Of a stretch of DNA of 64,000 nucleotides, positions 18,170 to 26,501 are shown piece by piece (the first letter of the stretch is position 1; each line of letters begins with the position of its first letter). A program made the position numbers and the translations under genes. The stretch is from the NCBI RefSeq assembly GCF_000689395.1, contig NZ_HG966617.1, positions 3,074,721-3,138,720 of the forward strand, read 5' to 3'. Origin of the DNA: Candidatus Phaeomarinobacter ectocarpi (lineage in GTDB: Bacteria; Pseudomonadota; Alphaproteobacteria; CGMCC-115125). The notes beneath the pieces were generated by a model. The model searched no databases and was not told the DNA's origin. It saw only the letters and a list, made by a program, of their open reading frames with translations.

Positions 18170-18538
18170 TTAGCCCAAGTGGAACGCGCAGATCTTGTTG
18201 CCGTCCAGGTCACGGAAATACGCGCCGTAAAATCCCTGTCCGCGATCGCCAGGCGCGCCTTCGTCGGCACTGCCAAGTTCCATCGCTTTGGCGTGGATCG
18301 CATCCACCGCCTCTTTGCTGCCCGGCGACAGGGCAAGCATGGTGCCGTTCCCCGGTGTCGCGGCTTTTCCATCATAGGGCTTGGTGACCATGATCATGGC
18401 GCCGGTCCCACCGCCATAGACACGCATATTGCCCTCTTCTTCCATGACAACCTGCGGATTGAGGTCCGCAAGCAGCGCATCGTAATAGGCAAGAGCCTTG
18501 GGCAGGTCATTGGTTCCAACAGTGGCATAAGCAAGCAT
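18170..18538 (-). CDS. VOC family protein (glyoxalase/bleomycin-resistance fold), paralogue A
   Basis: 122 residues, one VOC domain of two beta-alpha-beta-beta-beta modules. The start is MLAYATVGTNDLPKALAYYDALL and the end GFYGAYFRDLDGNKICAFHLG. It is clearly paralogous to the next gene (18690-19058), with the same length, start and end. The RDLDGNKICAF ending is typical of a VOC subgroup with putative metal binding. The substrate is unknown. Confidence 0.9.
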   Translation of the reverse strand: MLAYATVGTNDLPKALAYYDALLADLNPQVVMEEEGNMRVYGGGTGAMIMVTKPYDGKAATPGNGTMLALSPGSKEAVDAIHAKAMELGSADEGAPGDRGQGFYGAYFRDLDGNKICAFHLG

Positions 18539-18630
18539 GTTTCTCTCCCTGAGAGGCTGAATATGCGCCCACTAAATCTCAATCCACGCGTATGGGCACC
18601 TATGTTGGAGGTAGGCGCCAACCGGAAAAC

Positions 18631-18664
18631 AAAAAAGGGCCGCTCCCTACGGAGCGACCCTTTA
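18631..18664 (-). terminator. Intrinsic terminator of the second VOC gene
   Basis: Hairpin AAAGGGCCGCTCC / GGAGCGACCCTTT with a CTA loop. Leftward it is followed by a T6 run. It separates the two VOC paralogues into distinct transcripts. Confidence 0.87.
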
Positions 18665-18689
18665 ACTGTCGTCAATTCAGGCTTACGCC

Positions 18690-19058
18690 CTAACCCATGT
18701 GAAACGCGCAGATCTTGTTGCCGTCCAGGTCGCGGAAATACGCGCCATAGAAACCAGGCATCCGCTCGCCGGGGCCGCCTTCATCGGCACTGCCAAGGTC
18801 CATGGCCTTTTTGTAGAGCGCATCAACGCCTTCACGGCTGCCGCCGGGGATCGCGATCATGCAGCCATTGCCGACTGTTGCTTCGCCGCCGTCAGCAGGC
18901 TTGGTCACCATCAGCATGCCGCCCTGGCCATTGCTGTAAATCCGCATCCGCCCCGGATCTTCCATCACCATGTTGGGATTGTGATCGGCCAGCAAAGTCT
19001 CGTAGTAGGTCAGCGCTTTGGGCAGGTCGTTGGTGCCTACACAGGTATATCCAAGCAT
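18690..19058 (-). CDS. VOC family protein, paralogue B
   Basis: 122 residues starting MLGYTCVGTNDLPKALTYYETLLADHNPN and ending PGFYGAYFRDLDGNKICAFHMG. The start at 19058 is fixed by GGAGGAGA upstream. It is a tandem duplicate of the gene at 18170-18538. Each copy has its own ribosome site and its own terminator, so they can be expressed independently. Confidence 0.92.
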   Translation of the reverse strand: MLGYTCVGTNDLPKALTYYETLLADHNPNMVMEDPGRMRIYSNGQGGMLMVTKPADGGEATVGNGCMIAIPGGSREGVDALYKKAMDLGSADEGGPGERMPGFYGAYFRDLDGNKICAFHMG

Positions 19059-19146
19059 CGAAATCTCCTCCGGGAGTAATTTGTTATGGGGTGTTTGTAA
19101 GGGCAAACGCACCCCGGTGCACTTACGTTTTCGTGATCATCCGCAA

Positions 19147-19183
19147 AGAAAAAGGGCCGCCCGGCATCACCGGACGGCCCTTC
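19147..19183 (-). terminator. Intrinsic terminator of the HSD10-like SDR gene
   Basis: Hairpin AAAGGGCCG..CCGG / CCGG..CGGCCCTT with a CATCA loop, followed leftward by TTTTTCTTT. It resembles the two VOC terminators in its AAAGGGCCG lead. Confidence 0.85.
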
Positions 19184-19236
19184 TTTGAATGCGCTCTTTA
19201 GGGTCTACCGCGGAGCCATGCGGCCCCGCGCCGCGT

Positions 19237-20019
19237 TTACCGCGGCGCCATGCGAATTGCGCCGTCGAGACGAACGCTCTCACCGTTGAAGTAGCCGTTT
19301 TCGATCATGGTCTTGGCGAGATGCGCGTATTCATCCGGCGCACCAAGACGTGCGGGGAAAGGAACCTGTGCACCAAGCGCCTGACGGACCTTTTCAGGAG
19401 CACCGGCCAGGAGCGGCGTATCAAAGATACCCGGCAGGATCGTGTTGATGCGGATGCCTTCGCGGGAGAGGTCACGAGCGATCGGCAATGTCATACCAAC
19501 AACGCCGGCCTTGGATGCAGAGTAAGCCGCCTGGCCGATCTGGCCGTCCTGTGCCGCAACGGATGCCGTGTTGATCATCGCACCGCGATCACCATTTTCC
19601 AGCGGGTCCAGTGTCATCATGCCGGCAGCGGACTTGGCGATGCAGCGGAACGTGCCGACCAGGTTGATCTGGATGATCAGGTCGAACTTGTCCGTTGGGA
19701 AAGCGGTGATCTCACCGGTTTCGCGGTTGCGGCCGGCCGTCTTGATGGCGTTACCGATACCGGCACAGTTCACCAGGATGCGCTCCTGGCCGATGGCCTC
19801 GCGAGACTTGGCAAAAGCCGCGTCCACGCCTGCTTCGTCGGTCACATTGCACTGGGCGAACACGCCGCCGAGTTCTTTTGCCAGGGCTTCGCCCTTTTCA
19901 GCATTGAGATCGAAAATGCCGACCTTGACGCCGTCAGCGGCCAGCGCACGGGCTGTCGCTTCACCCAGACCGGATGCACCGCCAGTGATGACGGCTGAAA
20001 TTGAACTGTCGAGCTTCAT
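19237..20019 (-). CDS. SDR oxidoreductase, HSD10-like 3-hydroxyacyl-CoA dehydrogenase
   Basis: 260 residues. NAD-binding TGGASGLGEATA (about residue 12) is followed by NCAGIGNA, the active site Ser in NTASVAAQDG, and YSASK. The sequence ILPGIFDTPLLAG and the end YFNGESVRLDGAIRMAPR match the type II 3-hydroxyacyl-CoA dehydrogenase (HSD17B10) group that works in fatty acid and isoleucine breakdown. The start at 20019 has GGGAGG upstream. Exact substrate preference cannot be told. Confidence 0.9.
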   Translation of the reverse strand: MKLDSSISAVITGGASGLGEATARALAADGVKVGIFDLNAEKGEALAKELGGVFAQCNVTDEAGVDAAFAKSREAIGQERILVNCAGIGNAIKTAGRNRETGEITAFPTDKFDLIIQINLVGTFRCIAKSAAGMMTLDPLENGDRGAMINTASVAAQDGQIGQAAYSASKAGVVGMTLPIARDLSREGIRINTILPGIFDTPLLAGAPEKVRQALGAQVPFPARLGAPDEYAHLAKTMIENGYFNGESVRLDGAIRMAPR

Positions 20020-20280
20020 GGAACAAAGCCTCCCTTTTGAGCCTTTAAGTGTGTGGTTTTGATCGTCTTGAACTTTGATTGGGCGCGGGTGTACCACGAA
20101 GAAAGGCCCGTGTCACAAGGGGTTCCAAGCCTATTGCGTGCCCCAGAATTGCCGTTGATGTGACGTAGGGGAATTATGGCCGTGTCGCGCAGATTGCTTG
20201 CGCAGCCCGGTTGGAAGCCCCATCTTTGGCTTCAGGACACCTTGGATTTTGTACATTTTGGGCCCCACCAGCAGGATCAC

Positions 20281-20685
20281 ATGACCAGCAGTTCCGCCGA
20301 CAACGACGCCGTGACGCTCATCGAAGACCCCCGCATTCAGTTGCCGGTGGTCGCCGAGCGCAATGAACGCGTTGCCCGCAAGGGTTTCTGGCGCAAGCTC
20401 GCGCGCGTGGCCGGCAAAGTCCCCTTCGCCGAGGACGCCACTGCCGCCTATTACTGCGCCATTGATCCCGGCACCCCCATGCGGGTGCGCGCAACGCTGT
20501 TTGCGGCCATCACCTATTTCATTGTGCCAACAGACCTGATCCCGGATGTCATCGCAGCGCTTGGCTTCACCGACGACGCAACGGTTCTCACCACCGCCAT
20601 CGCCATTGTCGGCAGCCACATCAAGGACCACCACCGCATCCGTGCCCAGCGCACCTTGAAACAGGGTGAGTTCGAAGACGCATGA
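20281..20685 (+). CDS. YkvA family (DUF1232) protein
   Basis: 134 residues from ATG 20281 (AGGA 6 bases upstream). The DUF1232 core is AYYCAIDPGTPMRVRATLFAAITYFIVPTDLIPDVIAALGFTDDATVL, with a membrane-associated helix and the hallmark P-D-hydrophobic-IPD. The frame is open from 20176, but the upstream part lacks family similarity. The stop overlaps the VOC gene start (ATGA). Function is unknown. Confidence 0.87.
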   Translation: MTSSSADNDAVTLIEDPRIQLPVVAERNERVARKGFWRKLARVAGKVPFAEDATAAYYCAIDPGTPMRVRATLFAAITYFIVPTDLIPDVIAALGFTDDATVLTTAIAIVGSHIKDHHRIRAQRTLKQGEFEDA

Positions 20686-21077
20686 GCCTAGGCAATGGCC
20701 ATACGGATTTGCACTTCGGCGCGCCCATCGTGCCAGTGCGCAACGTCGCGGAAGCGATCGGGTTTTATGAAACACATCTTGGTTTCACCAAAGGCTTTGC
20801 CTCCGATGACGGAGCCTATGGCATCGTCAACAACGGGCCGGTCTGCATCCATCTGCAATGGACCGATGATGCCTCCACGCTTGCTGTGACCGCATCCAAC
20901 ATGTCCATGTATATCGGCACCAGTGACGTTGATGAGCTGTACCGGAAAGTGATGGCAACCAAGCCGGACACCCAGACCCGCGCGCCGTTCGATCAGCCTT
21001 ACGGCATGCGCGAGTTCCATATCAAGGACCCGAATGGTTTTCTGATCTTCTTTGGCCAGGACCTGTTGCAGCGCTAG
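20682..21077 (+). CDS. VOC family protein
   Basis: 131 residues, single VOC domain of the bleomycin-resistance/extradiol type: APIVPVRNVAEAIGFYETHLGF at the start and YGMREFHIKDPNGFLIFFGQDL at the end, where the acidic residue of the metal site is expected. It is coupled to the YkvA gene and converges on the EamA genes with a 4-base overlap. The substrate is unknown. Confidence 0.88.
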   Translation: MSLGNGHTDLHFGAPIVPVRNVAEAIGFYETHLGFTKGFASDDGAYGIVNNGPVCIHLQWTDDASTLAVTASNMSMYIGTSDVDELYRKVMATKPDTQTRAPFDQPYGMREFHIKDPNGFLIFFGQDLLQR

Positions 21078-22000
21078 GAAATATCCTGAGCAGCGGCCCG
21101 CCGCGCTTTCGCCTCAACTGCCTCTCGGCGCGCGATATACAGCGTGGTCGCCACAATGATGACGGCGCCGGCAATGGTCAGCCAGTCCGGCACATCCCCA
21201 AAAATCAGGAAACCGGCAATCGCGGCAAACACCAGCCGTGAATAATCAAACGGCACAATGGCGGATGCGTCTCCCTCGCGGTAACCGCGGATGAAGCAGT
21301 TATGCGCCCCCGCTGCGAACACACCCATCAACACCAGCAACCCCATCTCGTTCCACGTTGGTGTGATCCACACAAAGGCCGCCGGAATGCCCGCCACCAC
21401 AGTGCCAACGACGCCCGTGTAAAACATCAATGTCACCGGTGCGTCCTTCACAACGATCTTTACAAAGATGGTTGCCATCGCGACGCACAGCGCACCAGCA
21501 AGCGCCACCAGTGCAGCGGGATCAATTTCGACCGTCGGCCGCAGCATCACCAGCACGCCGACAAACCCGATCAGCACTGCCCCAATGCGGCGCGGACCCG
21601 CAGGCTCTTTCAAAATGAAGTAAGCCAGTGGCACCACGAACAAGGCCTTGGTGAAGTTGTACGCCAGCGCATCCGCCAGCGGCAGATGAACCAAGGCATA
21701 GAACCCGCACATCATGGCGGTTGAGCCGACGACACCACGGGCAATCTGCAGCAGCGGGTAGTGTGTCTTGATCGACGCCATGCCACCGCGAATGAGGAAC
21801 GGCACAATCACCAGCAGCGCAATGAACATGCGAAAGAACGCCAGCTGCAAACTGTCCAGCCGATCACCCAGTGTCTTTGCCAGCACCGCCATCGCCGTAA
21901 AGCATGTGGCCGACAACAACAGCCATAAAGCGCCGCGCACATTGGGAGGCAATGTCACCCAATAGGCCGCCGCCCGCTCACGCTGGGACGCGACACTCAT
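21074..22000 (-). CDS. EamA/DMT family transporter, paralogue 1
   Basis: 308 residues with ten predicted helices in two EamA repeats (GALWLLLSATCFTAMAVLAKTLG and YTGVVGTVVAGIPAAFVW onward). It is similar along its length to the neighbouring gene, sharing NPR/PNxRGAxWLL near the N-terminus and AGAHNCFxRxYRxGxA. Its start overlaps the stop of paralogue 2 (ATGA). It is a metabolite exporter or importer of unknown substrate in the inner membrane. Confidence 0.9.
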   Translation of the reverse strand: MSVASQRERAAAYWVTLPPNVRGALWLLLSATCFTAMAVLAKTLGDRLDSLQLAFFRMFIALLVIVPFLIRGGMASIKTHYPLLQIARGVVGSTAMMCGFYALVHLPLADALAYNFTKALFVVPLAYFILKEPAGPRRIGAVLIGFVGVLVMLRPTVEIDPAALVALAGALCVAMATIFVKIVVKDAPVTLMFYTGVVGTVVAGIPAAFVWITPTWNEMGLLVLMGVFAAGAHNCFIRGYREGDASAIVPFDYSRLVFAAIAGFLIFGDVPDWLTIAGAVIIVATTLYIARREAVEAKARRAAAQDIS

Positions 22001-22962
22001 GCGGACTTGCTTTCGTCAGCAGCCAGCGCCGCCTTGGCGCGCGCCACCGCTGATTCACGCTGCGCAATATAGAAACTCGTGGCGGCAATGATGACTGCAC
22101 CCACAATCGTGTAGATGTCCGGCACCGTGCCAAAGAACAAAAACCCGGCAACGCCTGCGAACAGCAACCGGGTGTAATCAATCGGGGCCATCGCCGTGGC
22201 TTCACCCACCCGGTAAGCCCGCAGAAAACAGTTATGCGCACCGGCGCCAACAATGCCCATGCCGGCCAGCATTGCCCACTCATAAGGCGTGGGGTCGATC
22301 CAGTTCAGCACCATGGGTACGACAGTCATGGCGCAGCCAAAGACACCGGAGAACAGCATCATGGTGAGCGGCCCGTCCTTGTCGGACACGAGCTTGACCA
22401 TGATCGCCGCCCCCGCAATCAGCAGGGCGCCGAACAGCGCCACGAAGGCCGCCGGTTCAAAGTCGCCGGACGGCCGCAGCATGACCAGTACTCCCAGGAA
22501 GCCGATGATTACCGCCGTGATGCGTCGCCACCCGGGCACCTCGCCCAGAAAGATGATCGCCAAGGGCACCATGAACAGCGCCTGTGCAAACTGGATCGCC
22601 TGCGCATCTGCTAGTGGCAGTTTCACAAACGCATAGACCATGCAGATCATCGCGCCACCGCCGATAATGCCGCGCAGGGTCATCAGGCGTGGATGGTTGG
22701 GAATGAAGCCACCATCCTTGATGAGCCACGGCATGATGATGGCGGTTGCAAAGAACAGACGAAAGAATGCCACCTGCATGGGGTCGAGCCGCGTCCCCAG
22801 AAATTTCGTGAGAACCGCCATGACCGTGAACAGCGACATGGACATCAACAGCCACACCGCGCCGCGCGTGTTCGGCGCAAGCGTGAACCACCACGACGTC
22901 AGGCGGTCACGGCGCGCCGAATAGGCGGTTGGTGTGTCGTGATCAGTCACGCGAGAGGTCAT
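21997..22962 (-). CDS. EamA/DMT family transporter, paralogue 2
   Basis: About 321 residues with ten helices in two EamA repeats. The ATG at 22962 was chosen because residues upstream are Cys/Trp-rich and unlike the family; the frame stays open to 23112. Shared motifs with paralogue 1 include PNTRGAVWLLMS, LPLADAQAIQF and GAGAHNCFLRAYRVGEA. The two are translationally coupled tandem duplicates and could act as a pair. Confidence 0.88.
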   Translation of the reverse strand: MTSRVTDHDTPTAYSARRDRLTSWWFTLAPNTRGAVWLLMSMSLFTVMAVLTKFLGTRLDPMQVAFFRLFFATAIIMPWLIKDGGFIPNHPRLMTLRGIIGGGAMICMVYAFVKLPLADAQAIQFAQALFMVPLAIIFLGEVPGWRRITAVIIGFLGVLVMLRPSGDFEPAAFVALFGALLIAGAAIMVKLVSDKDGPLTMMLFSGVFGCAMTVVPMVLNWIDPTPYEWAMLAGMGIVGAGAHNCFLRAYRVGEATAMAPIDYTRLLFAGVAGFLFFGTVPDIYTIVGAVIIAATSFYIAQRESAVARAKAALAADESKSA

Positions 22963-23121
22963 CCTGACGGGAATACAGCAGCCCCAGCACCACTGTGGAT
23001 ATGCCCAACCTAGGTGCCAGCAGCGGCAGCTACAAGATGACTCGGCGTCATTTAATTTGAAACCTGTTGTGCGTGTTCGGGCATTGCCAGAAAAAGGCCA
23101 ATGGCCCCACACACTTAGAAC

Positions 23122-23937
23122 CTATGGCGCAGGAACCGCCTGATCCAGCGGATCAACTGTCGGAGACGGGGCAGATCGCAATCGGTCGCCCAGATCCACC
23201 ATCAACCGCTGACGGATGGCCCTCCCGATAACCGCGTACCCTTCCTCGTTGAAGGCAAGCCCGTCCCAGCGAAACAGGCTTTCATCCATCTGGCCATCAT
23301 CCGTCGCGATGAGCGACGCGGTATCAACGAAATGCACGCCGGCATTGGCGTCCGCCAGCGCCTTGAGCTGCGTATTGGCCTGCGCAAAGGCTAGCCAGCG
23401 CGCAGACCGCATGGGCGATGGCGTGATGGAAAGAATGTAAACCTGCGGCGCATCGCGTGGCCGCAACTCGGCTGGACGCAGCAACGCAACCAGCTCCGCC
23501 ATATCCGCTTCCACCTGATCCGGTGGCTTGCCGCCCACGTCAGCCAGATCATCCGCGCCCGCCGAAATGACAACGGCAATCGGCTCATAGGGTTGAATGA
23601 TACGCGGCGCATACGCCGTCACATGGGCAACATGCGCCCCGCCGAAGCCGCGCTTGATCACCGGCAGGGGAGCCAGCGTCTGCTCCAGCGTGTCCCACTG
23701 GCGAATGGTGCCGCCACCGGCAAACACGATCTGGTTTTTTTCAGGAGGGTTTGAAATATCCAGCCGTTCAAACTCGGCTATATCACCGGCCCAATAGACC
23801 GGGTCGCTGGAGGCCAGCAATACATAGACAAGAAACGCAAAGACGATAACCACCAGCCCAGCCACAATGGCGGCGGCGCGAAGTGCTGCGCGCCGCCACC
23901 CCCGTGGATCACGATCATCGACCCTGTTCAGTGACAC
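23122..23937 (-). CDS. SGNH/GDSL-fold protein, predicted inactive, membrane-anchored
   Basis: 271 residues. An N-terminal basic stretch and helix (AAIVAGLVVIVFAFLVYVLL, residues 22-41) suggest a signal anchor. The fold follows Lipase_GDSL_2: FAGGGTIRQWDTL where relatives have GxSxxxxW, VISAGADDLADV for block III, and DGLAFNEEGY for block V. The nucleophile Ser, the block III Asn and the catalytic His are replaced by Gly, Asp and Ala, so hydrolysis is unlikely. It abuts the MDR gene with no gap. The role is unknown, perhaps binding. Confidence 0.82.
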   Translation of the reverse strand: MSLNRVDDRDPRGWRRAALRAAAIVAGLVVIVFAFLVYVLLASSDPVYWAGDIAEFERLDISNPPEKNQIVFAGGGTIRQWDTLEQTLAPLPVIKRGFGGAHVAHVTAYAPRIIQPYEPIAVVISAGADDLADVGGKPPDQVEADMAELVALLRPAELRPRDAPQVYILSITPSPMRSARWLAFAQANTQLKALADANAGVHFVDTASLIATDDGQMDESLFRWDGLAFNEEGYAVIGRAIRQRLMVDLGDRLRSAPSPTVDPLDQAVPAP

Positions 23938-24939
23938 TTATTCAGTAACAAGAACAATCTTGCCCTTCACTTTGCGTGCCGCCATGTCGTTCAGCGCGGA
24001 GGCTGCATCCGACAGGGGATAGGTCTTGGACACCAGCGGCTTGATCTTGCCGGCTTTGAACCAGGCCATCAGCTCGGCCAGGTTTTCCTTGTTGCGTTCC
24101 GGTTCGCGCGCCGTGAAGGCACCCCAGAACACACCAACAATCTGGCAGCCTTTGAGCAGCGCAAGATTGAGCGGCACCTTGGGGATCGGGCCGGAGGCAA
24201 AACCGACAACCAGAAAGCGACCTTCCCAGTTGGTCGCGCGGATGGCTGGCTCTGAATAGTCGCCACCCACCGGGTCATAAACAACGTCCGCACCCTGACC
24301 ACCCGTCAGTTCCTTGATCTTTTCCGACAGCGCCTTTTGCTGTGCGCGATCAAGCTCACCGGTCGGATAGACAAACCCGTCATCCGCACCATGGTCTTTG
24401 GCGACCTGCACCTTGTCTTCGGTAGACGCAGCCGCAATCACGCGTGCGCCCATGGCTTTGCCAAGCTCAACGGCAGCAAGGCCAACACCACCAGCCGCAC
24501 CCAGCACCAGAAGCGTTTCGCCCGGCTGGATCTTTGCACGGTCCTTGAGAGCGTGATGGGACGTGCCGTAGGTCATCAGGAAGGCAGACGCGGATGTGAA
24601 ATCCATTTCGTCAGGAAACGGAGTGCAGCGCGCAGCTTCCAGAACGATCTCTTCAGCAAAACCACCCCAGCCGCATGAGCCGATGACCCGGTCACCTTCC
24701 TTGAGCGTGGTGACGCCCGGACCAACCTTGTCAACGATGCCGGCCACTTCACCGCCCGGTGAGAACGGCAGCGGCGGCTTGAACTGATATTTGTTTTCAA
24801 TGATCAGCACGTCAGGGAAATTGACGGCAGCAGATTTGACCGCGATGCGCACCTGGCCCTCGCCTGGCTCGGGCGACGCCACATCTTCCAGCACCAGCGT
24901 TTCCGGCGGCCCATACTCCTTACACAAAACAGCCTTCAT
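23938..24939 (-). CDS. NADPH:quinone oxidoreductase-like MDR protein
   Basis: 333 residues of zinc-independent medium-chain dehydrogenase type. The GroES-like part is MKAVLCKEYGPPETL..NFPDVLIIENKYQFKPPLPFSPGGEVAG; the Rossmann motif is LVLGAAGGVGLAAVELGKAMGA near residue 143. FWGAFTAREPE is typical of the QorA2/crotonyl reductase-like group. The start at 24939 is supported by GGGAGAG. It probably reduces quinones or enoyl compounds with NADPH. Confidence 0.9.
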   Translation of the reverse strand: MKAVLCKEYGPPETLVLEDVASPEPGEGQVRIAVKSAAVNFPDVLIIENKYQFKPPLPFSPGGEVAGIVDKVGPGVTTLKEGDRVIGSCGWGGFAEEIVLEAARCTPFPDEMDFTSASAFLMTYGTSHHALKDRAKIQPGETLLVLGAAGGVGLAAVELGKAMGARVIAAASTEDKVQVAKDHGADDGFVYPTGELDRAQQKALSEKIKELTGGQGADVVYDPVGGDYSEPAIRATNWEGRFLVVGFASGPIPKVPLNLALLKGCQIVGVFWGAFTAREPERNKENLAELMAWFKAGKIKPLVSKTYPLSDAASALNDMAARKVKGKIVLVTE

Positions 24940-25071
24940 GACGCTCTCCCTTGCTTCGTTGTTGTATCGATTATGGCAATTGCACATGCGTGCAGCTTCG
25001 CCACGGGATGTACCATGGAGAGCGCGTCAAAGCCAAAAGAAGTGAGAGGATTGGCGTGTGTAGCTCAGGAC

Positions 25072-25620
25072 CTAGGAGCCGGCGCGGCGCGCAGCCGTCA
25101 GATTGCGCACCGTGATTTCAATGGCGGTTGCCCCATCGGCAACGCTCACCGCGGCATCTTCAAAATCCGGCGCTGAAAACACCGGCACAACACCATTTGA
25201 AAAGCCAATCGGCTCCAGCGGAATGCCGAACAAACCACGATCCAGCTCGCCATTGCCGTTGATATCCTGATAGGCGACCACCGCATACTTGCCCGGTGCC
25301 AGATCACTGAAAACCACCTGCGAGGTGCCTTCATCTGGAACAGTCACCTCAGCCTGCTCGTCTTCCTGCTTCAAAAAGGAAGCCGTGGAGGCATACAGAT
25401 TGACCCGAACCGTGCCAACGCCTGCGGTTGTACCGTCCACGGCAATTTCAAGCTGCCCGGGCAGTGCAGAAGCAGTCGGGGTGTCAGCGGTCGCAAGGCC
25501 TTCATTGGCCTGGACGGGTGCCGCCGGGACAATCGCCAGCGCGAACGCAAAAGGAACCGCCATCACGAGACCGGCCAGCAGTTTCGACGCGTTTTTTGTT
25601 GTTTTCTGCCAATCAGTCAC
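25072..25620 (-). CDS. Secreted DUF2141 protein
   Basis: 182 residues. A signal peptide of about 38 residues ends AAPVQANEG. The DUF2141 beta-sandwich follows: LEIAVDGTTAGVGTVRVNLYAS, SDLAPGKYAVVAYQDINGNGELDRGLFGIPLEPIGFSN. The DINGNGELD stretch resembles a calcium-binding loop. It is presumably periplasmic. Function is unknown. Confidence 0.88.
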   Translation of the reverse strand: MTDWQKTTKNASKLLAGLVMAVPFAFALAIVPAAPVQANEGLATADTPTASALPGQLEIAVDGTTAGVGTVRVNLYASTASFLKQEDEQAEVTVPDEGTSQVVFSDLAPGKYAVVAYQDINGNGELDRGLFGIPLEPIGFSNGVVPVFSAPDFEDAAVSVADGATAIEITVRNLTAARRAGS

Positions 25621-25742
25621 AAACGGCCCCAGTGCTACTCATGCCCCCACGGGGGCTGTCCTTCACAAAGTCTAACGCGCTTTGTGCCGCTAAACCGTTG
25701 CGTATATGACGCTTTTTCGCCCAATAGCAAATGCACTTCCCC

Positions 25743-25773
25743 GTGAGGCACATGTGAGGCACATGTGAGGCAC
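25743..25773. repeat. Triple 11-base tandem repeat
   Basis: GTGAGGCACAT occurs twice, plus a third truncated copy (GTGAGGCAC), in direct tandem. This creates two CACATGTG palindromes 11 bases apart. It lies in the 230-base divergent gap between the DUF2141 and TrmH-type genes. Nothing else was seen in that gap. Confidence 0.7.
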
Positions 25774-25850
25774 CAGTGATCGTGACATGCTATGCAGGGT
25801 CATATGTCCACGCATGACCTCAAGCAGACCACAGCCCGGCTGACATCACG

Positions 25851-26501
25851 ATGAACACAAACGTCACCACCACGCGCCCCAAAGGATTCTTTGCCATCGG
25901 CGCAGAACGCATTTCAAAACCTGGAAATCTGGGAAATCTGGTGCGTTCAGCCCATGCGTTCGGCGCCAGCTTCTTCTTCACGGTGGATGCCCATAAGCGC
26001 ATCAGATCCGGCCGGTCAGACACCTCCGACGCCAGCAGCAACATTCCCTATTACGGCTGGGACAGCGTCGATCAGATGCAAATGCCCGAAGGCTGCGACC
26101 TGGTAGGGATTGAGCTGATGGACGACGCGGTTGACCTGCCCAGCTTCTATCACCCCAGAAAGGCCGCCTACGTCCTGGGGCCTGAAGCAGGGTCCCTGTC
26201 GCCGGAAATGCGCGAGCAATGCACCAGCTTCATCCGCATCCCGACTGCCTTTTGCATCAATGTGGCCATGGCTGGCGCCATCGTCATGTATGACCGGGTC
26301 AAAACCCTGGGCAATTTCCCTGCCCGTCCCGTCTCATCAATGGGAATGCCCGAAGGCGCAGCGCCTCCGCTTGGCAGCTACGCTGAAAAACGCTCATCAC
26401 CGCGCGGACGCGGATCAACCGCAACATCGCCAAAGGGCGGGGGTGCTAGTCGGAGCCGCCTAGGGACAGAGCGCGCTGCACGAGTCCGAGTGCCCCGGTA
26501 A
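25851..26501 (+). CDS. TrmH/SpoU family RNA 2'-O-methyltransferase
   Basis: 216 residues. The knotted SPOUT core shows PGNLGNLVRSAHAFGASFFFTVD (motif 1), AAYVLGPEAGSLSPEM (motif 2) and IPTAFCINVAMAGAIVMYDR (motif 3, with Asn-Val-Ala replacing the usual Ser-Leu-Asn-Val). The last 45 residues are a Gly/Ser/Arg-rich tail that looks disordered and overlaps the convergent chrR-like gene by 56 bases. The RNA target cannot be told. Confidence 0.87.
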   Translation: MNTNVTTTRPKGFFAIGAERISKPGNLGNLVRSAHAFGASFFFTVDAHKRIRSGRSDTSDASSNIPYYGWDSVDQMQMPEGCDLVGIELMDDAVDLPSFYHPRKAAYVLGPEAGSLSPEMREQCTSFIRIPTAFCINVAMAGAIVMYDRVKTLGNFPARPVSSMGMPEGAAPPLGSYAEKRSSPRGRGSTATSPKGGGASRSRLGTERAARVRVPR

